The notes under the pieces: generated by a model | What the model was told of the DNA's origin: nothing | Databases searched by the model: none | Seen by the model: only the letters and a program-made list of their open reading frames with translations | In this document: positions 1 to 5,054 of the stretch, piece after piece | How positions within the stretch are numbered: position 1 is the first letter of the stretch | How the letters are laid out: each line of letters begins with the position of its first letter | Program-made: the position numbers and the translations under genes | NCBI GenBank assembly: GCA_026770585.1 | Contig: MU646360.1 | Location: 253,784 to 264,171, forward strand | Direction of reading: 5' to 3' | Source: Baffinella frigidus | Taxonomy: Eukaryota > Cryptophyceae > Cryptomonadales > Baffinellaceae | Length of the DNA: 10,388 bases

Positions 1-216
1 CTCTCTCTCTCTCTCTCCCTCACCTCTCTCTCTCTCTCTCTGGCTCCTCTCCCCAGCATCTCGCGATGTTATGAGCATCCAACAAAGTCCCCTTCCCTAC
101 ACAGGCGGCGCCGCAGCGCACATCACCCGACTCTCTCTCCCTCTCTCTCTCTCTCCCTCACTTCTCTCTCTCTCTCTCTCCCTCACCTCTCTCTCTCTCT
201 CTCTCTCCTCTCCTCA
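1..216 (+). repeat. CT microsatellite / polypyrimidine tracts around duplicated 5' exon
   Basis: Long (CT)n and CTCCCT tracts at 1-53, 131-216 and between them. Each tract runs directly into a CAG (54-56 and 215-217) followed by a copy of the same block (CATSTCGCGATGTTATGAGC). A pyrimidine tract plus CAG is what a strong 3' splice site looks like, so the tracts may be functional acceptor tracts as well as microsatellite. The tract and block together form a unit of about 161 bp that is present twice. Confidence 0.85.
57..130 (+). CDS. Putative 5' exon, copy 1 (start codon at 71)
   Basis: After a CT tract and CAG at 54-56 the sequence reads ATG at 71 followed by SIQQSPLPYTGGAAAHITR in one frame. 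That frame then runs into the next CT tract with no GT donor. The copy at 218 has the same sequence with a 2-nt deletion, so in that copy the ATG is out of frame with the downstream coding stretch. Copy 1 may preserve the ancestral N-terminus. The CAG just upstream could be a cis acceptor or, if the organism is a dinoflagellate, a spliced-leader trans-splice acceptor. That last point is inference, and no leader sequence is present. An upstream ATG at 66 opens only ATG TTA TGA. Confidence 0.4.
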
Positions 217-217
217 G

Positions 218-571
218 CATGTCGCGATGTTATGAGCATCCAACAAAATCCATCCCTACACAGGCGCCGCCGCAGCGCACATCACCCGCTCCGCTACCCG
301 GCGGCTCCTCGAGGACTCAGAAGACGTCGGAGTCCCCCGCTCGGAGGGTACGGGGGGGGTTCCCCGCAGTACGGACCTCGCGGGCGGAGTCCCCCGCAGG
401 GAGGATGTGAAGGGGGGGATTCCCCGCAGTTCAGAGCTCGCGGGCGGAGTTCCCCGTAATGATGGGGAGGGGGAGAAGGGGGGCGTCGCGGGGTGGTCGG
501 CGCTGACGGCGCAGCTGAGCGGGCTTGTGAAGGAGAAGGCTACCACGCAGAAGACCACTAAGTACTCCCTC
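218..571 (+). CDS. Putative N-terminal exon with GGVPR tandem repeats
   Basis: From about 236 a frame stays open through HITRSATRRLLEDSEDVGVPR and a series of 10-residue units beginning G-V/I-P-R, then a tail containing ALTAQLSGLVKEKATTQ and KTTKYSL ending near 571. A decayed copy of the tail recurs at 1282-1357, which supports the tail as exon sequence. The start is uncertain: ATG at 232 is out of frame because of a 2-nt deletion relative to the copy at 71, and a possible internal acceptor is CAG at 261-263. The sequence after 571 is low-complexity repeat with no clear GT donor, so this copy may be broken. The content is Arg/Gly/Glu-rich with no recognised domain, perhaps a disordered leader. 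I do not recognise the family. Confidence 0.5.
329..478 (+). repeat. 30-bp coding minisatellite (GVPR repeat)
   Basis: About five tandem units of roughly 30 bp, each encoding G[VI]PR plus six or so variable residues (GVPRSEGTG, GVPRSTDLAG, GVPRREDVKG, GIPRSSELAG, GVPRNDGEG). The period is a multiple of three, so copy-number change keeps the frame. Variation falls mostly in the spacer residues, while GVPR is kept. Confidence 0.8.
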
Positions 572-764
572 AAAACCCTACACCATTTCATGACCTTTTT
601 GCTATTACCCCTTCTTAAAAAACGTTTTTGCTATCTTACGGGGGGGGGGGTTGGGCTGTAGTAGAGCCATGTCGAGACTAAGATAGCAACTTCCACGGTG
701 CACCGTGTTCTTGAATTTTTGAGCTAACAGCGCAGACAACCCTGAACCGTAAGCCGGCAGCTCG
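572..764. repeat. Intergenic/intronic repeat region with GCTATCTTA inverted motif
   Basis: No coding block is seen. TTGCTATCTTACGG near 629 pairs with CTAAGATAGCAA near 678-690, forming an imperfect foldback. The stretch TGTCGAGACTAAGATAGCAAC recurs as TGTCGAGGCTAAAATAGCAAC near 1680, so this is a dispersed element. TTTTGAGCTAACAGCGCAGA near 716 recurs in near-identical form near 3204. Confidence 0.5.
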
Positions 765-995
765 TCAGGTGCTATTGTAGAATTCGGGTTGGCTTGGATT
801 CGGCGTCGGGTCGGCAAATTCGAGATTTTTTTCTCTCCATCTTTTAAAATGTTTATGCTATCTTATGCATGAGAGTGATGCCACGATAGCATTCCCCACC
901 CATAAGATGACACATGACGGCGCATTTTCGTCAGATTTCCGCCCGACCCGACCCTGAAGAAATCCAAGCCAACCCAATTTCTGCAATACCCAGAG
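765..995. mobile_element. Foldback (MITE-like) element with ~50-bp terminal inverted repeats
   Basis: The left arm at about 770-820 (core GGGTTGGCTTGGATTC, then GTCGGGTCGG) is inverted at about 940-992 (CCCGACCCGACC, then ATCCAAGCCAACCC). The arms enclose about 120 bp of AT-richer sequence and there is no ORF. This architecture fits a non-autonomous MITE or foldback element. The target duplication is not clear. Confidence 0.65.
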
Positions 996-1008
996 TTCAG
1001 GGTTGAGG

Positions 1009-1110
1009 AAGATCCTAGACCCTAGACCCTAGACCCTCATCTCCCTAAACCTTAAACCGTAAACCCCAAACCCCAAACCCCACCCCCCGCACCCCACACC
1101 CCCCACCCTC
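1009..1110 (+). repeat. Telomere-like C-rich repeat array
   Basis: Degenerate heptamers: CCCTAGA several times, then CCCTAAACCTTAAACC and runs of CCCCAAA. The C-rich strand is the + strand. This is interstitial and directly precedes an exon-like block at 1117, so it is probably intronic. Confidence 0.85.
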
Positions 1111-1116
1111 CGTCAG

Positions 1117-1148
1117 GGGCCTGAACGCCGTAGCGACTGCCGGCGCTG
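1117..1148 (+). pseudogene. Partial copy 1 of the 'ATAGALINESAG' exon head
   Basis: Follows CAG at 1114-1116 and reads LNAVATAGA up to a GTGAGG donor at 1149. It resembles the head of the complete copy at 1793-1865 (APGAMATAGA) but lacks the second half of that exon. It could be a short alternative exon, but is more likely a decayed duplicate because it is one of a series. Confidence 0.45.
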
Positions 1149-1211
1149 GTGAGGGTCTATGGAGACACTAGACCTGAAACCCCAAACCCTAAACCCCAAA
1201 CCCTCCTGCAG

Positions 1212-1254
1212 GGCCCCGGGTGCTGTGGCGACTGCAAGCGCGTTTCTCCTGAAC
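1212..1254 (+). pseudogene. Partial copy 2 of the 'ATAGALINESAG' exon head
   Basis: Preceded by CCTCCTGCAG, almost the same acceptor context as the complete copy at 1793 (CCTCCCTGCAG). It begins with the same GGCCCCGGG and reads APGAVATASAFLLN before dissolving into repeat sequence without a GT donor. Confidence 0.55.
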
Positions 1255-1281
1255 CCCGACACTGAACCTAGACCCTGCACC

Positions 1282-1357
1282 CTGACGGCGCAGCTGAGCT
1301 TGGCAGCCGGCCGCCACGCAGAAGACCACCATGTACAGTTTAGCGTTCACGGGTCAG
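1282..1357 (+). pseudogene. Decayed copy of N-terminal exon tail (TAQLS ... TQKTTMYSL)
   Basis: CTGACGGCGCAGCTGAGC at 1282 is identical to 503-520. Further on, CCACGCAGAAGACCACC matches the block near 542-558 and continues ATG TAC AGT TTA GCG TTC ACG GGT CAG, with a GTACCC donor at 1358. The middle of the copy has indels that break the frame between the two halves. It retains a plausible 5' splice site that the copy ending at 571 lacks, so the real exon may end LAFTGQ|gt. Alternatively only the second half is used, spliced from AG at 1304-1305. Confidence 0.55.
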
Positions 1358-1439
1358 GTACCCTAGACCCGAAGTTTCTGAGGGTTGAGGGTTTGAGAGA
1401 AGAAGAAGACGGGGGTTTGAACCCCACACCCTCTGGTAG

Positions 1440-1456
1440 GGGCCCGGGAGCCTGCC
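1440..1456 (+). pseudogene. Short remnant of the GGCCCCGGGAGCC exon start
   Basis: CTCTGGTAGGGGCCCGGGAGCC at 1432-1453 matches the acceptor and first bases of the exon at 1793. Only about 17 exon-like bases remain. Confidence 0.4.
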
Positions 1457-1471
1457 AGAGGGGGTTTGAAG

Positions 1472-1645
1472 AGGTTCATAGGCTAACGTCCTGAAAATGG
1501 GGTAGTTAGGCATACGGCATTGCCTAGGACCTCCTACCGTAGGCCGAGGGATCCTAGGACGAAAAAGTCTCGGCCTACGGTATGAGGTCCTAGGCAATGC
1601 CGTAGGCCTAACTACCCCATTTTCAGGCCGCTACCCTATTAATGT
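1472..1645. mobile_element. Foldback element, family 1, copy a (introner-like MITE)
   Basis: A nearly complete inverted repeat. The left end TCATAGGCTAACGTCCTG then GGGGTAGTTAGGC mirrors the right end GCCTAACTACCCC then CAGG ... CCCTATTA. The centre carries CCTAGGACCTCCTACCG and its inverse, and there is no ORF. Flanks are AGGT on the left (1472-1475) and ATGT on the right (1642-1645), compatible with a 4-bp target duplication plus one substitution. The same family occurs at 5231, 6788 (half) and 7274. Confidence 0.8.
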
Positions 1646-1790
1646 CTTACGGGTGGGTTTGTCCTCTATGGTGACGCCATGTCGAGGCTAAAATAGCAAC
1701 GTGCACCCTCAAGATAGCACAGCACAGCACCTGTTCGCTCTTGGGAGTGTTGAGCTCTCCCCCAGACCCCAAACCCCACACCCTCCCTGC
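1646..1790. repeat. Dispersed repeat and pyrimidine-rich lead-in to exon
   Basis: Contains a second copy of the TGTCGAG...TAGCAAC motif also seen near 670-690, then CACAGCACAGCACC and a C-rich tract (CCCCAAACCCCACACC) leading to the CAG acceptor at 1790-1792. No coding block seen. Confidence 0.5.
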
Positions 1791-1792
1791 AG

Positions 1793-1865
1793 GGCCCCGG
1801 GAGCCATGGCGACCGCTGGCGCGTTGATCAACGAGAGCGCGGGGGCTTTGGGCTTCGCGGGCAAG
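1793..1865 (+). CDS. Internal exon, best copy (APGAMATAGALINESAGALG...)
   Basis: Bounded by CCTCCCTGCAG|GG and AAG|GTAACC, both good splice sites. The exon is 73 nt, entering in phase 1 (one leftover base) and leaving in phase 0. It encodes 24 residues: APGAMATAGA followed by LINESAGALGFAGK. It is Ala/Gly-rich and mildly hydrophobic, possibly part of a membrane segment or a flexible linker. It is the only copy carrying both the head (also at 1117, 1212, 1440) and the tail (also at 1936, 2163, 2868). The 0-phase donor fits the phase-0 exon starting at 3371. I do not recognise the family. Confidence 0.65.
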
Positions 1866-1907
1866 GTAACCTCTACCGCTGTCGAGCCAATTAAGCACGG
1901 TGTTAAA

Positions 1908-1935
1908 AGCTGAGACCGGAAATCCGGTCTCAGCT
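1908..1935. repeat. Perfect 28-bp hairpin
   Basis: AGCTGAGACCGGA, a 2-base loop (AA), then the exact inverse TCCGGTCTCAGCT. It lies between the complete exon (ends 1865) and a tail remnant at 1936, so it sits directly on an exon-duplication junction. Confidence 0.9.
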
Positions 1936-1959
1936 GGGGCGTTGGGCTTCGCGGGCAAG
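1936..1959 (+). pseudogene. Tail remnant of the 1793 exon (GALGFAGK)
   Basis: GGGGCGTTGGGCTTCGCGGGCAAG encodes GALGFAGK, as in the complete exon, followed by a weak donor GTCCTG. It abuts the 1908-1935 hairpin and has no acceptor. Confidence 0.6.
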
Positions 1960-1994
1960 GTCCTGCCTTCCTACCCGCACTACCCACACCCAAT

Positions 1995-2125
1995 CTCATT
2001 TTCAAAGTTTTGAATAAAAAACGTCGGCGATGGAATTTACTGCATAGAACGAGCTTTACTAGTAGTATTAAAGGAAACGTGTGGTAATTTTCATTGAAAT
2101 CCAGTTTTCTACATCAAAAGAGTTT
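1995..2125. mobile_element. AT-rich dispersed element, family 4, copy a
   Basis: An AT-rich insertion in GC-rich surroundings. Its core at about 2032-2100 (GAATTTACTGCATAGAACGAGC, AGTAGTATTAAAGGAAACG, GTAATTTTCATTGAAA) aligns with 2477-2545. The motif GTAATTTTCAT also occurs inside the foldback at 5449, so the families may be related. No ORF. Confidence 0.6.
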
Positions 2126-2162
2126 GAACATTGGATTCTACCCCCCTACCGGTAGACTGCAG

Positions 2163-2208
2163 GCGCTTAATCAGCGAGAGCGCCGGGGCTTTGGGGTTCG
2201 CGGGCAAG
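2163..2208 (+). CDS. Second copy of the exon tail with intact splice signals (LISESAGALGFAGK)
   Basis: Acceptor ACTGCAG|G at 2160-2162 and donor AAG|GTAACCCC at 2209. It encodes RLISESAGALGFAGK, entering in phase 1 and leaving in phase 0, exactly like the exon at 1793. It lacks the APGAMATAGA head. Since phases and sites are preserved, it could be a mutually exclusive alternative to 1793, or an additional or decaying duplicate. The only amino-acid change in the tail is N to S. Confidence 0.5.
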
Positions 2209-2218
2209 GTAACCCCTA

Positions 2219-2436
2219 CCCCCCCACTTAGCAGCGGCCGAGTTCGTTTTCACCCTGAATTCAAGGTGAAATTCCGGTTAGGTTCCCGGGCAATGGATAA
2301 GATTCTAGCGTACACATCGTTCAGATGGACTGTATCCGTGAAGCCCCCGGTGGCTGCTAAGTGGAACCCCTAAAACGTGACCCCCCATGCTCCCGTTCAG
2401 ACGCGCCCCACGATCTGTACCAGGGGGGGGGGCGAT
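2219..2436 (+). other. Intronic stretch with no recognised feature
   Basis: Begins GTAACCCCTACCCCCCCACTTAG. It carries no telomere-like array and no clear inverted repeat. An open frame runs through it to the TAA at 2371 but shows no similarity to the other blocks. I see nothing specific here. Confidence 0.3.
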
Positions 2437-2585
2437 TTCATATCGAAACATTTATAATTTATTAACTTGGTTCAATAAAATTTCCTGCACAGAACGATCT
2501 TTATTAGTAATTTTAAAGCAAACGTGAAGTAATTTTAACTGAAACCAAGTTTATAAGTTATAAGTTTTTCCATATGAGATTTCCG
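2437..2585. mobile_element. AT-rich foldback element, family 4, copy b
   Basis: AACTTGGTTCAATAAAATTT at 2464 is inverted as TTTTAACTGAAACCAAGTT near 2533-2551. The core aligns with the element at 1995-2125 (CAGAACGATCTTTATTAG against TAGAACGAGCTTTACTAG). AT-rich, no ORF. Confidence 0.6.
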
Positions 2586-2611
2586 ACCCCTCGCTGGTGC
2601 AACCTGGTGGT

Positions 2612-2801
2612 GCAGTGGACCTACCCTAACACATACTCGTCGGGGCCGGACTGATTGCGTATGTGTGGAGGGTAGGTATGCGTTGTGGTGTCCACCCTTC
2701 AGGCATACTTCCTTGCAGGGGGAAATCGGGGGCCGTCCGAAGGAGTATGTGTGGAGGGTACGTATGTGTTACGGTAGCCTGTGTTAGGGTAGGTGCACTG
2801 T
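2612..2801. mobile_element. Foldback element, family 5
   Basis: Terminal inverted repeats CAGTGGACCTACCCTAACAC (2613-2632) and GTGTTAGGGTAGGTGCACTG (2781-2800). Inside, GTATGTGTGGAGGGTA occurs twice in direct orientation (2659-2674 and 2745-2760). About 190 bp, no coding capacity. Confidence 0.7.
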
Positions 2802-2867
2802 AACCATTCGGTGGCCAATAGTCCGTAGGGGCTAACAAGGCTTTAAGGACTAGGGAGGGGTAAGAAT

Positions 2868-2885
2868 GTGGGGTTCGCGGGCAAG
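2868..2885 (+). pseudogene. Third tail remnant (GFAGK) with donor
   Basis: GTGGGGTTCGCGGGCAAG repeats the last codons of the 1793/2163 exons and is followed by a consensus GTGAGC donor. There is no acceptor or upstream exon sequence. Confidence 0.5.
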
Positions 2886-2924
2886 GTGAGCTTTGCGCTT
2901 TGAGAGCTTTGCGCCTTGACAATA

Positions 2925-3060
2925 CTCTAAACCCTAAACCCTGAAACCCTGAAACGCTGAACCCCAAACCCTAAAAGCCTAAGCACCTCGAACCCTCAAC
3001 CCTCAACCCTGAACCCTGAACCCTGAACCCTAAGCCCTAAGCCCTAAAGCCGAACACCAA
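2925..3060 (+). repeat. Telomere-like repeat array
   Basis: Mixed units CCCTAAA, CCCTGAA, CCCTCAA, CCCTAAG, all with the C-rich strand on +. Presumed intronic, between the exon tails near 2208/2885 and the exon copy at 3093. Confidence 0.85.
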
Positions 3061-3092
3061 ACCGGTAGTCAACTCTACCCCCCCCCGCGCAG

Positions 3093-3145
3093 GTGGTCGA
3101 AGCAGAGGCGGCAAAGGATATCTCTACCCTTCTCCGAAACCAGCC
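3093..3145 (+). pseudogene. First copy of the VVEAEA exon, diverged
   Basis: CAG then GTG GTC GAA GCA GAG GCG GCA AAG GAT ATC TCT ACC CT matches the exon at 3371 for about 45 bases and encodes VVEAEAAKDISTL. It then continues differently (LRNQPD) without a nearby GT donor. The upstream C-run plus GCAG is a good acceptor. It is probably a decayed duplicate; use as an alternative exon is possible. Confidence 0.6.
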
Positions 3146-3202
3146 AGATCTTGCACCACACCCTAATCCCTCTTATCCGACCCCTCTCTCTCTGCAGGTT
3201 GT

Positions 3203-3230
3203 TTTGAGATAACAGCGCAGAACACCCTAC
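3203..3230. repeat. Dispersed repeat shared with ~715-742
   Basis: TTTTGAGATAACAGCGCAGA followed by ACACCCT matches TTTTGAGCTAACAGCGCAGA followed by CAACCCT upstream. It lies just after a CTCTCTCTCTGCAGG acceptor-like tract at about 3184-3200. Confidence 0.55.
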
Positions 3231-3309
3231 ACCCTCTTGTCTGACCCCTCGTGCCCCCTCTCCCCCTGAGAAAATCATATATATTAAGGGGATTAAGAGG
3301 AAACCTCAA

Positions 3310-3363
3310 CTATAATCACTTAAGAAGATTAAGCGATTTACTATAATCACTTAAGAAGATTAA
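3310..3363 (+). repeat. Direct repeat, 2 x 23 bp
   Basis: CTATAATCACTTAAGAAGAT followed by TAA occurs at 3310-3332 and 3341-3363, exactly, 31 bp apart. The second copy ends 4 bases before the CTGCAG acceptor of the exon at 3371. Its ACTTAAG resembles branch-point-like sequence, which is only suggestive. Confidence 0.85.
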
Positions 3364-3370
3364 CCTGCAG

Positions 3371-3473
3371 GTGGTCGAAGCAGAGGCGGTCAAGGACATC
3401 TCCACCCTCCAAAACCAGACGGGGCTATCCTCCGTGACCCTAGGGGGACTCGCGATCAGCACCAGCACCAACG
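3371..3473 (+). CDS. Internal exon, complete copy (VVEAEAVKDIS...)
   Basis: CTGCAG|GTG at the start and AACG|GTACTA at the end: 34 codons plus one base, so it enters in phase 0 and leaves in phase 1. It begins VVEAEAVKDISTLQNQTG, a short acidic/polar stretch, then LSSVTLGGLAIS, a mildly hydrophobic segment that could begin a membrane helix, and ends STN. The next exon at 3818 starts with the two bases that complete the split Gly codon, and this agreement supports both splice junctions. No domain recognised. Confidence 0.7.
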
Positions 3474-3817
3474 GTACTACTTGGAACCCCTCAACCCCAA
3501 CCCCCCAAACCGTAAAACCCCGGTACTACTCTAAAATTCCAACCCCCCAAACTTCCGGTACTACTCTAAACCCCTAAACCCCTAGAACACCAAACCGTAA
3601 AAACCTTAACCCCAAACCTCTAAAACCCTGACCCCAAACCCCAAACCCCCAAACCCCAAACCGTAAAACCCCGAACCCCAAACCTCTAAAACCCTGACCC
3701 CAGACCCCAAACCCCAAACCCCAAACCCCCAAACCTTGTAAACCTTAACCCCAAACCTCTAAAACCCTGACCCCTAACCCCAAACCCTAACACCCTAACC
3801 CCCAAACGCCGAACCAG
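3474..3817 (+). repeat. Intron made of telomere-like repeats, flanked by GGTACT
   Basis: The intron is filled with CCCCAAA, CCTCTAAAACCCTGA and CCGTAAA units. GGTACT occurs at its 5' edge (3473-3478), GTACT at its 3' edge (3818-3822), and GGTACTACTCTAAA twice inside (about 3521 and 3557). CCTCTAAAACCCTGACCCC recurs about three times as a higher-order unit. Confidence 0.75.
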
Positions 3818-3855
3818 GTACTGCGAATGGGGCACTGGCCGCCGCGGCCGTCACG
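3818..3855 (+). CDS. 38-nt internal exon (TANGALAAAAVT)
   Basis: AG at 3816-3817 and GTGAGA at 3856 bound GT ACT GCG AAT GGG GCA CTG GCC GCC GCG GCC GTC ACG. Its two leading bases complete a Gly codon begun at the previous donor, giving N-G-T-A-N-G-A-L-A-A-A-A-V-T. GC-rich third positions stand out against the repeat background. The Ala-rich end and the following exon (MAPITHLAFVVS) would form a hydrophobic segment. Confidence 0.65.
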
Positions 3856-3860
3856 GTGAG

Positions 3861-4070
3861 AACCCTGCACCCTGCACCCTACACCCTACACCCTATACCT
3901 TACACCCTACACCCTACACCCCACACCCTACACCCTGCACCCTACACCCGAGAACCGTCAACTCCGAAACCCGAAACCCGAACCCCGAAACCCGAAACCC
4001 TCAACCCTCAACCCTGGACACTAAACGCCAAACCCCACGCCCTCGAGCCTAAGCCCTAAAGCGTAAGCCC
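3861..4070 (+). repeat. CCCTACA / CCCTGCA repeat array, then CCCGAAA units
   Basis: Heptamer array ACCCTAC/ACCCTGC to about 3950, then CCCGAAA and CCCTCAA units. It fills the presumed intron between the exons at 3818 and 4078. Confidence 0.85.
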
Positions 4071-4077
4071 TCTGCAG

Positions 4078-4113
4078 ATGGCCCCCATCACCCACCTAGC
4101 GTTTGTGGTTTCA
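4078..4113 (+). CDS. Short hydrophobic exon (MAPITHLAFVVS)
   Basis: CTCTGCAG|ATG at the start and TCA|GTATAT at the end give 12 codons in phase 0 on both sides, compatible with its neighbours. ATG is internal here, not a start. Bases 4089-4120 also form the left arm of a foldback whose right arm is 4462-4498, so part of the exon may be copied into the following acceptor region. The exact 3' boundary is therefore less certain than the 5' one. Confidence 0.5.
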
Positions 4114-4510
4114 GTATATCGTATATAGTACATAGCATCTAGTATATAGTATATAGTATATAGTATATACTCTAGTATATAGTATATAGTATATAGTATA
4201 TACTAGATGCTATAGACGCTATGGGGGCTCCGACCCTGACGAGGCGGAGCAGACGATCCAAGTTGCGATGAAACGCGTGCATCCTATATACTACCTACTA
4301 TATACCATATACTATATACTATATACTACATACTATATACCATATACTATATACTACATACTATATATTATGTACCATATACTATATACTATATACTATA
4401 TACTATATACTATATGGTATATGCTATATACTATATACTATATACTATGTACTATATACTATATACTATATACTGAAACCCGAAACGCTAGGTGGGCGAC
4501 GGAGACAAGT
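4081..4510. mobile_element. Large AT-rich foldback with exon copy inside
   Basis: The left arm CCCACCTAGCGTTTGTGG then TTTCAGTATA (4090-4118) is mirrored by the right arm TATACTGAAACC then CGAAACGCTAGGTGGG (about 4469-4496). Inside the arms are long (AGTATAT)n (4114-4205) and its inverse (CTATATA)n (4283-4472). In the middle lies a copy of the next exon (4226-4281). The right arm ends at CTAG|GTGGGC, the acceptor of the exon at 4492. Confidence 0.75.
4226..4281 (+). pseudogene. Nested copy of the DPDEAEETIEVAMKRV exon
   Basis: Reads GSDPDEAEQTIQVAMKRV in the same frame and with the same codons as the exon at 4492 (EET to EQT, IEV to IQV). The head is different and the sequence runs into TATA repeats after KRVH with no donor. 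It sits between the two halves of the AT foldback, so it was probably duplicated with or by that structure. Confidence 0.7.
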
Positions 4511-4578
4511 TCGATCCGGACGAGGCGGAGGAGACGATCGAAGTTGCGATGAAACGCGTGCGGGGCGCGTCGCTCATG
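4492..4578 (+). CDS. Internal exon, complete copy (DGDKFDPDEAEETIEVAM...)
   Basis: CTAG|GTG at the start and CTC ATG|GTATCG at the end: 29 codons, phase 0 at both ends. It begins VGDGDKFDPDEAEETIEV, an acidic, hydrophilic stretch, and continues AMKRVRGASLM, a basic stretch leading into the hydrophobic exon at 5801. The acidic/basic helix between membrane segments suggests a cytosolic or matrix loop. D-x-D-x-F-D-P-D looks slightly like a Ca-binding loop but is too short and isolated to call an EF-hand. No family recognised. Confidence 0.7.
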
Positions 4579-4700
4579 GTATCGTATATTGCGGGTTTGG
4601 TCTCGTATATTACGGGTTTGGTCTAGTATATGAAGGGTTTGGTCTCGTATATATCAATGTTATCGTATATTAAGGGTTTGGTCTCGTATATCAAGGGTGG
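4579..4700 (+). repeat. ~21-bp tandem repeat at the 5' end of an intron
   Basis: Five to six units of TCGTATATTRCGGGTTTGGTC (variants AAGGG, CAAGG) starting exactly at the GTATCG donor of the preceding exon, so GTAT-containing donor-like sites recur every 21 bases or so. Confidence 0.8.
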
Positions 4701-4701
4701 C

Positions 4702-4720
4702 CATCGTGGCGTCACTCATG
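4702..4720 (+). pseudogene. Tail remnant (ASLM) of the 4492 exon
   Basis: CGTGGCGTCACTCATG followed by GTGAACC resembles the last codons GGGGCGCGTCGCTCATG|GT of the exon at 4492. Only about 16 bases remain. Confidence 0.4.
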
Positions 4721-4767
4721 GTGAACCTTTTGGGTTTCCAAACCCTCAGGATGGTGCTGGCGAAATC

Positions 4768-4878
4768 CTACACCCTACACCCTACACCCTACACCCTACA
4801 CCCTACACCCTACACCCTACACCCTACACTCTACACCCTACACCCTACACCCTACACCCTACACCCTACACCCTACAC
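4768..4878 (+). repeat. Near-perfect (ACCCTAC)n heptamer array
   Basis: About 15-16 consecutive heptamers with one or two substitutions (CACTCTA). It is more homogeneous than any other array in the window, so it was probably amplified or homogenised recently. Confidence 0.95.
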
Positions 4879-5012
4879 CATAAACCATAAACCATAAACC
4901 ATACACCCCAAACCATAAACCATAAACCATAAACCATAAACCATAAACCATAAACCATAAACCCTGGACCCTAAACCCTGAACCATAAAACATAAACCAT
5001 AAACCATAAACC
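4879..5012 (+). repeat. (AACCATA)n heptamer array
   Basis: Adjacent to and in register with the CCCTACA array, with unit AAACCAT replacing CCCTACA, and interrupted by CCCTGGACCCTAAACCCTGAA. It ends at CCACGTGAACCAC. Confidence 0.9.
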
Positions 5013-5024
5013 ACGTGAACCACA

Positions 5025-5054
5025 TCGAAGCGCGTGTGCAGTGTGTCGCTCATG
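5025..5054 (+). pseudogene. Second tail remnant (KRV..VSLM) of the 4492 exon
   Basis: AAG CGC GTG TGC AGT GTG TCG CTC ATG resembles AAA CGC GTG CGG GGC GCG TCG CTC ATG at the end of the exon at 4492. It is followed by CTACAC, not GT, so it is non-functional as an exon end. Confidence 0.5.

Noticed and set aside
256-591. Minus-strand 111-aa frame with RGTPP repeats
   Set aside because: Shadow of the + strand GVPR repeat. Only the + strand frame has a tail that recurs as an exon copy with a donor at 1358.
3856-4059. Open frame of TLHPAPYTLHP-type protein (also 4630-4897)
   Set aside because: It is the translation of heptamer repeats, open only because the repeat lacks a stop in that frame. 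Its first codon is an intron donor GTG.
4114-4205. TATA-box promoter region
   Set aside because: The TATATAG runs are a long simple repeat forming one side of a foldback inside a gene, not a positioned promoter element.
4492-4530. EF-hand calcium-binding loop (DGDKFDPDE)
   Set aside because: Spacing and the missing glycine and hydrophobic positions do not fit a full EF-hand, and there is no second loop.
4268-4552. Open frame of Tyr/Ile-rich protein
   Set aside because: It is the translation of (CTATATA)n inside the foldback, between two copies of one exon.
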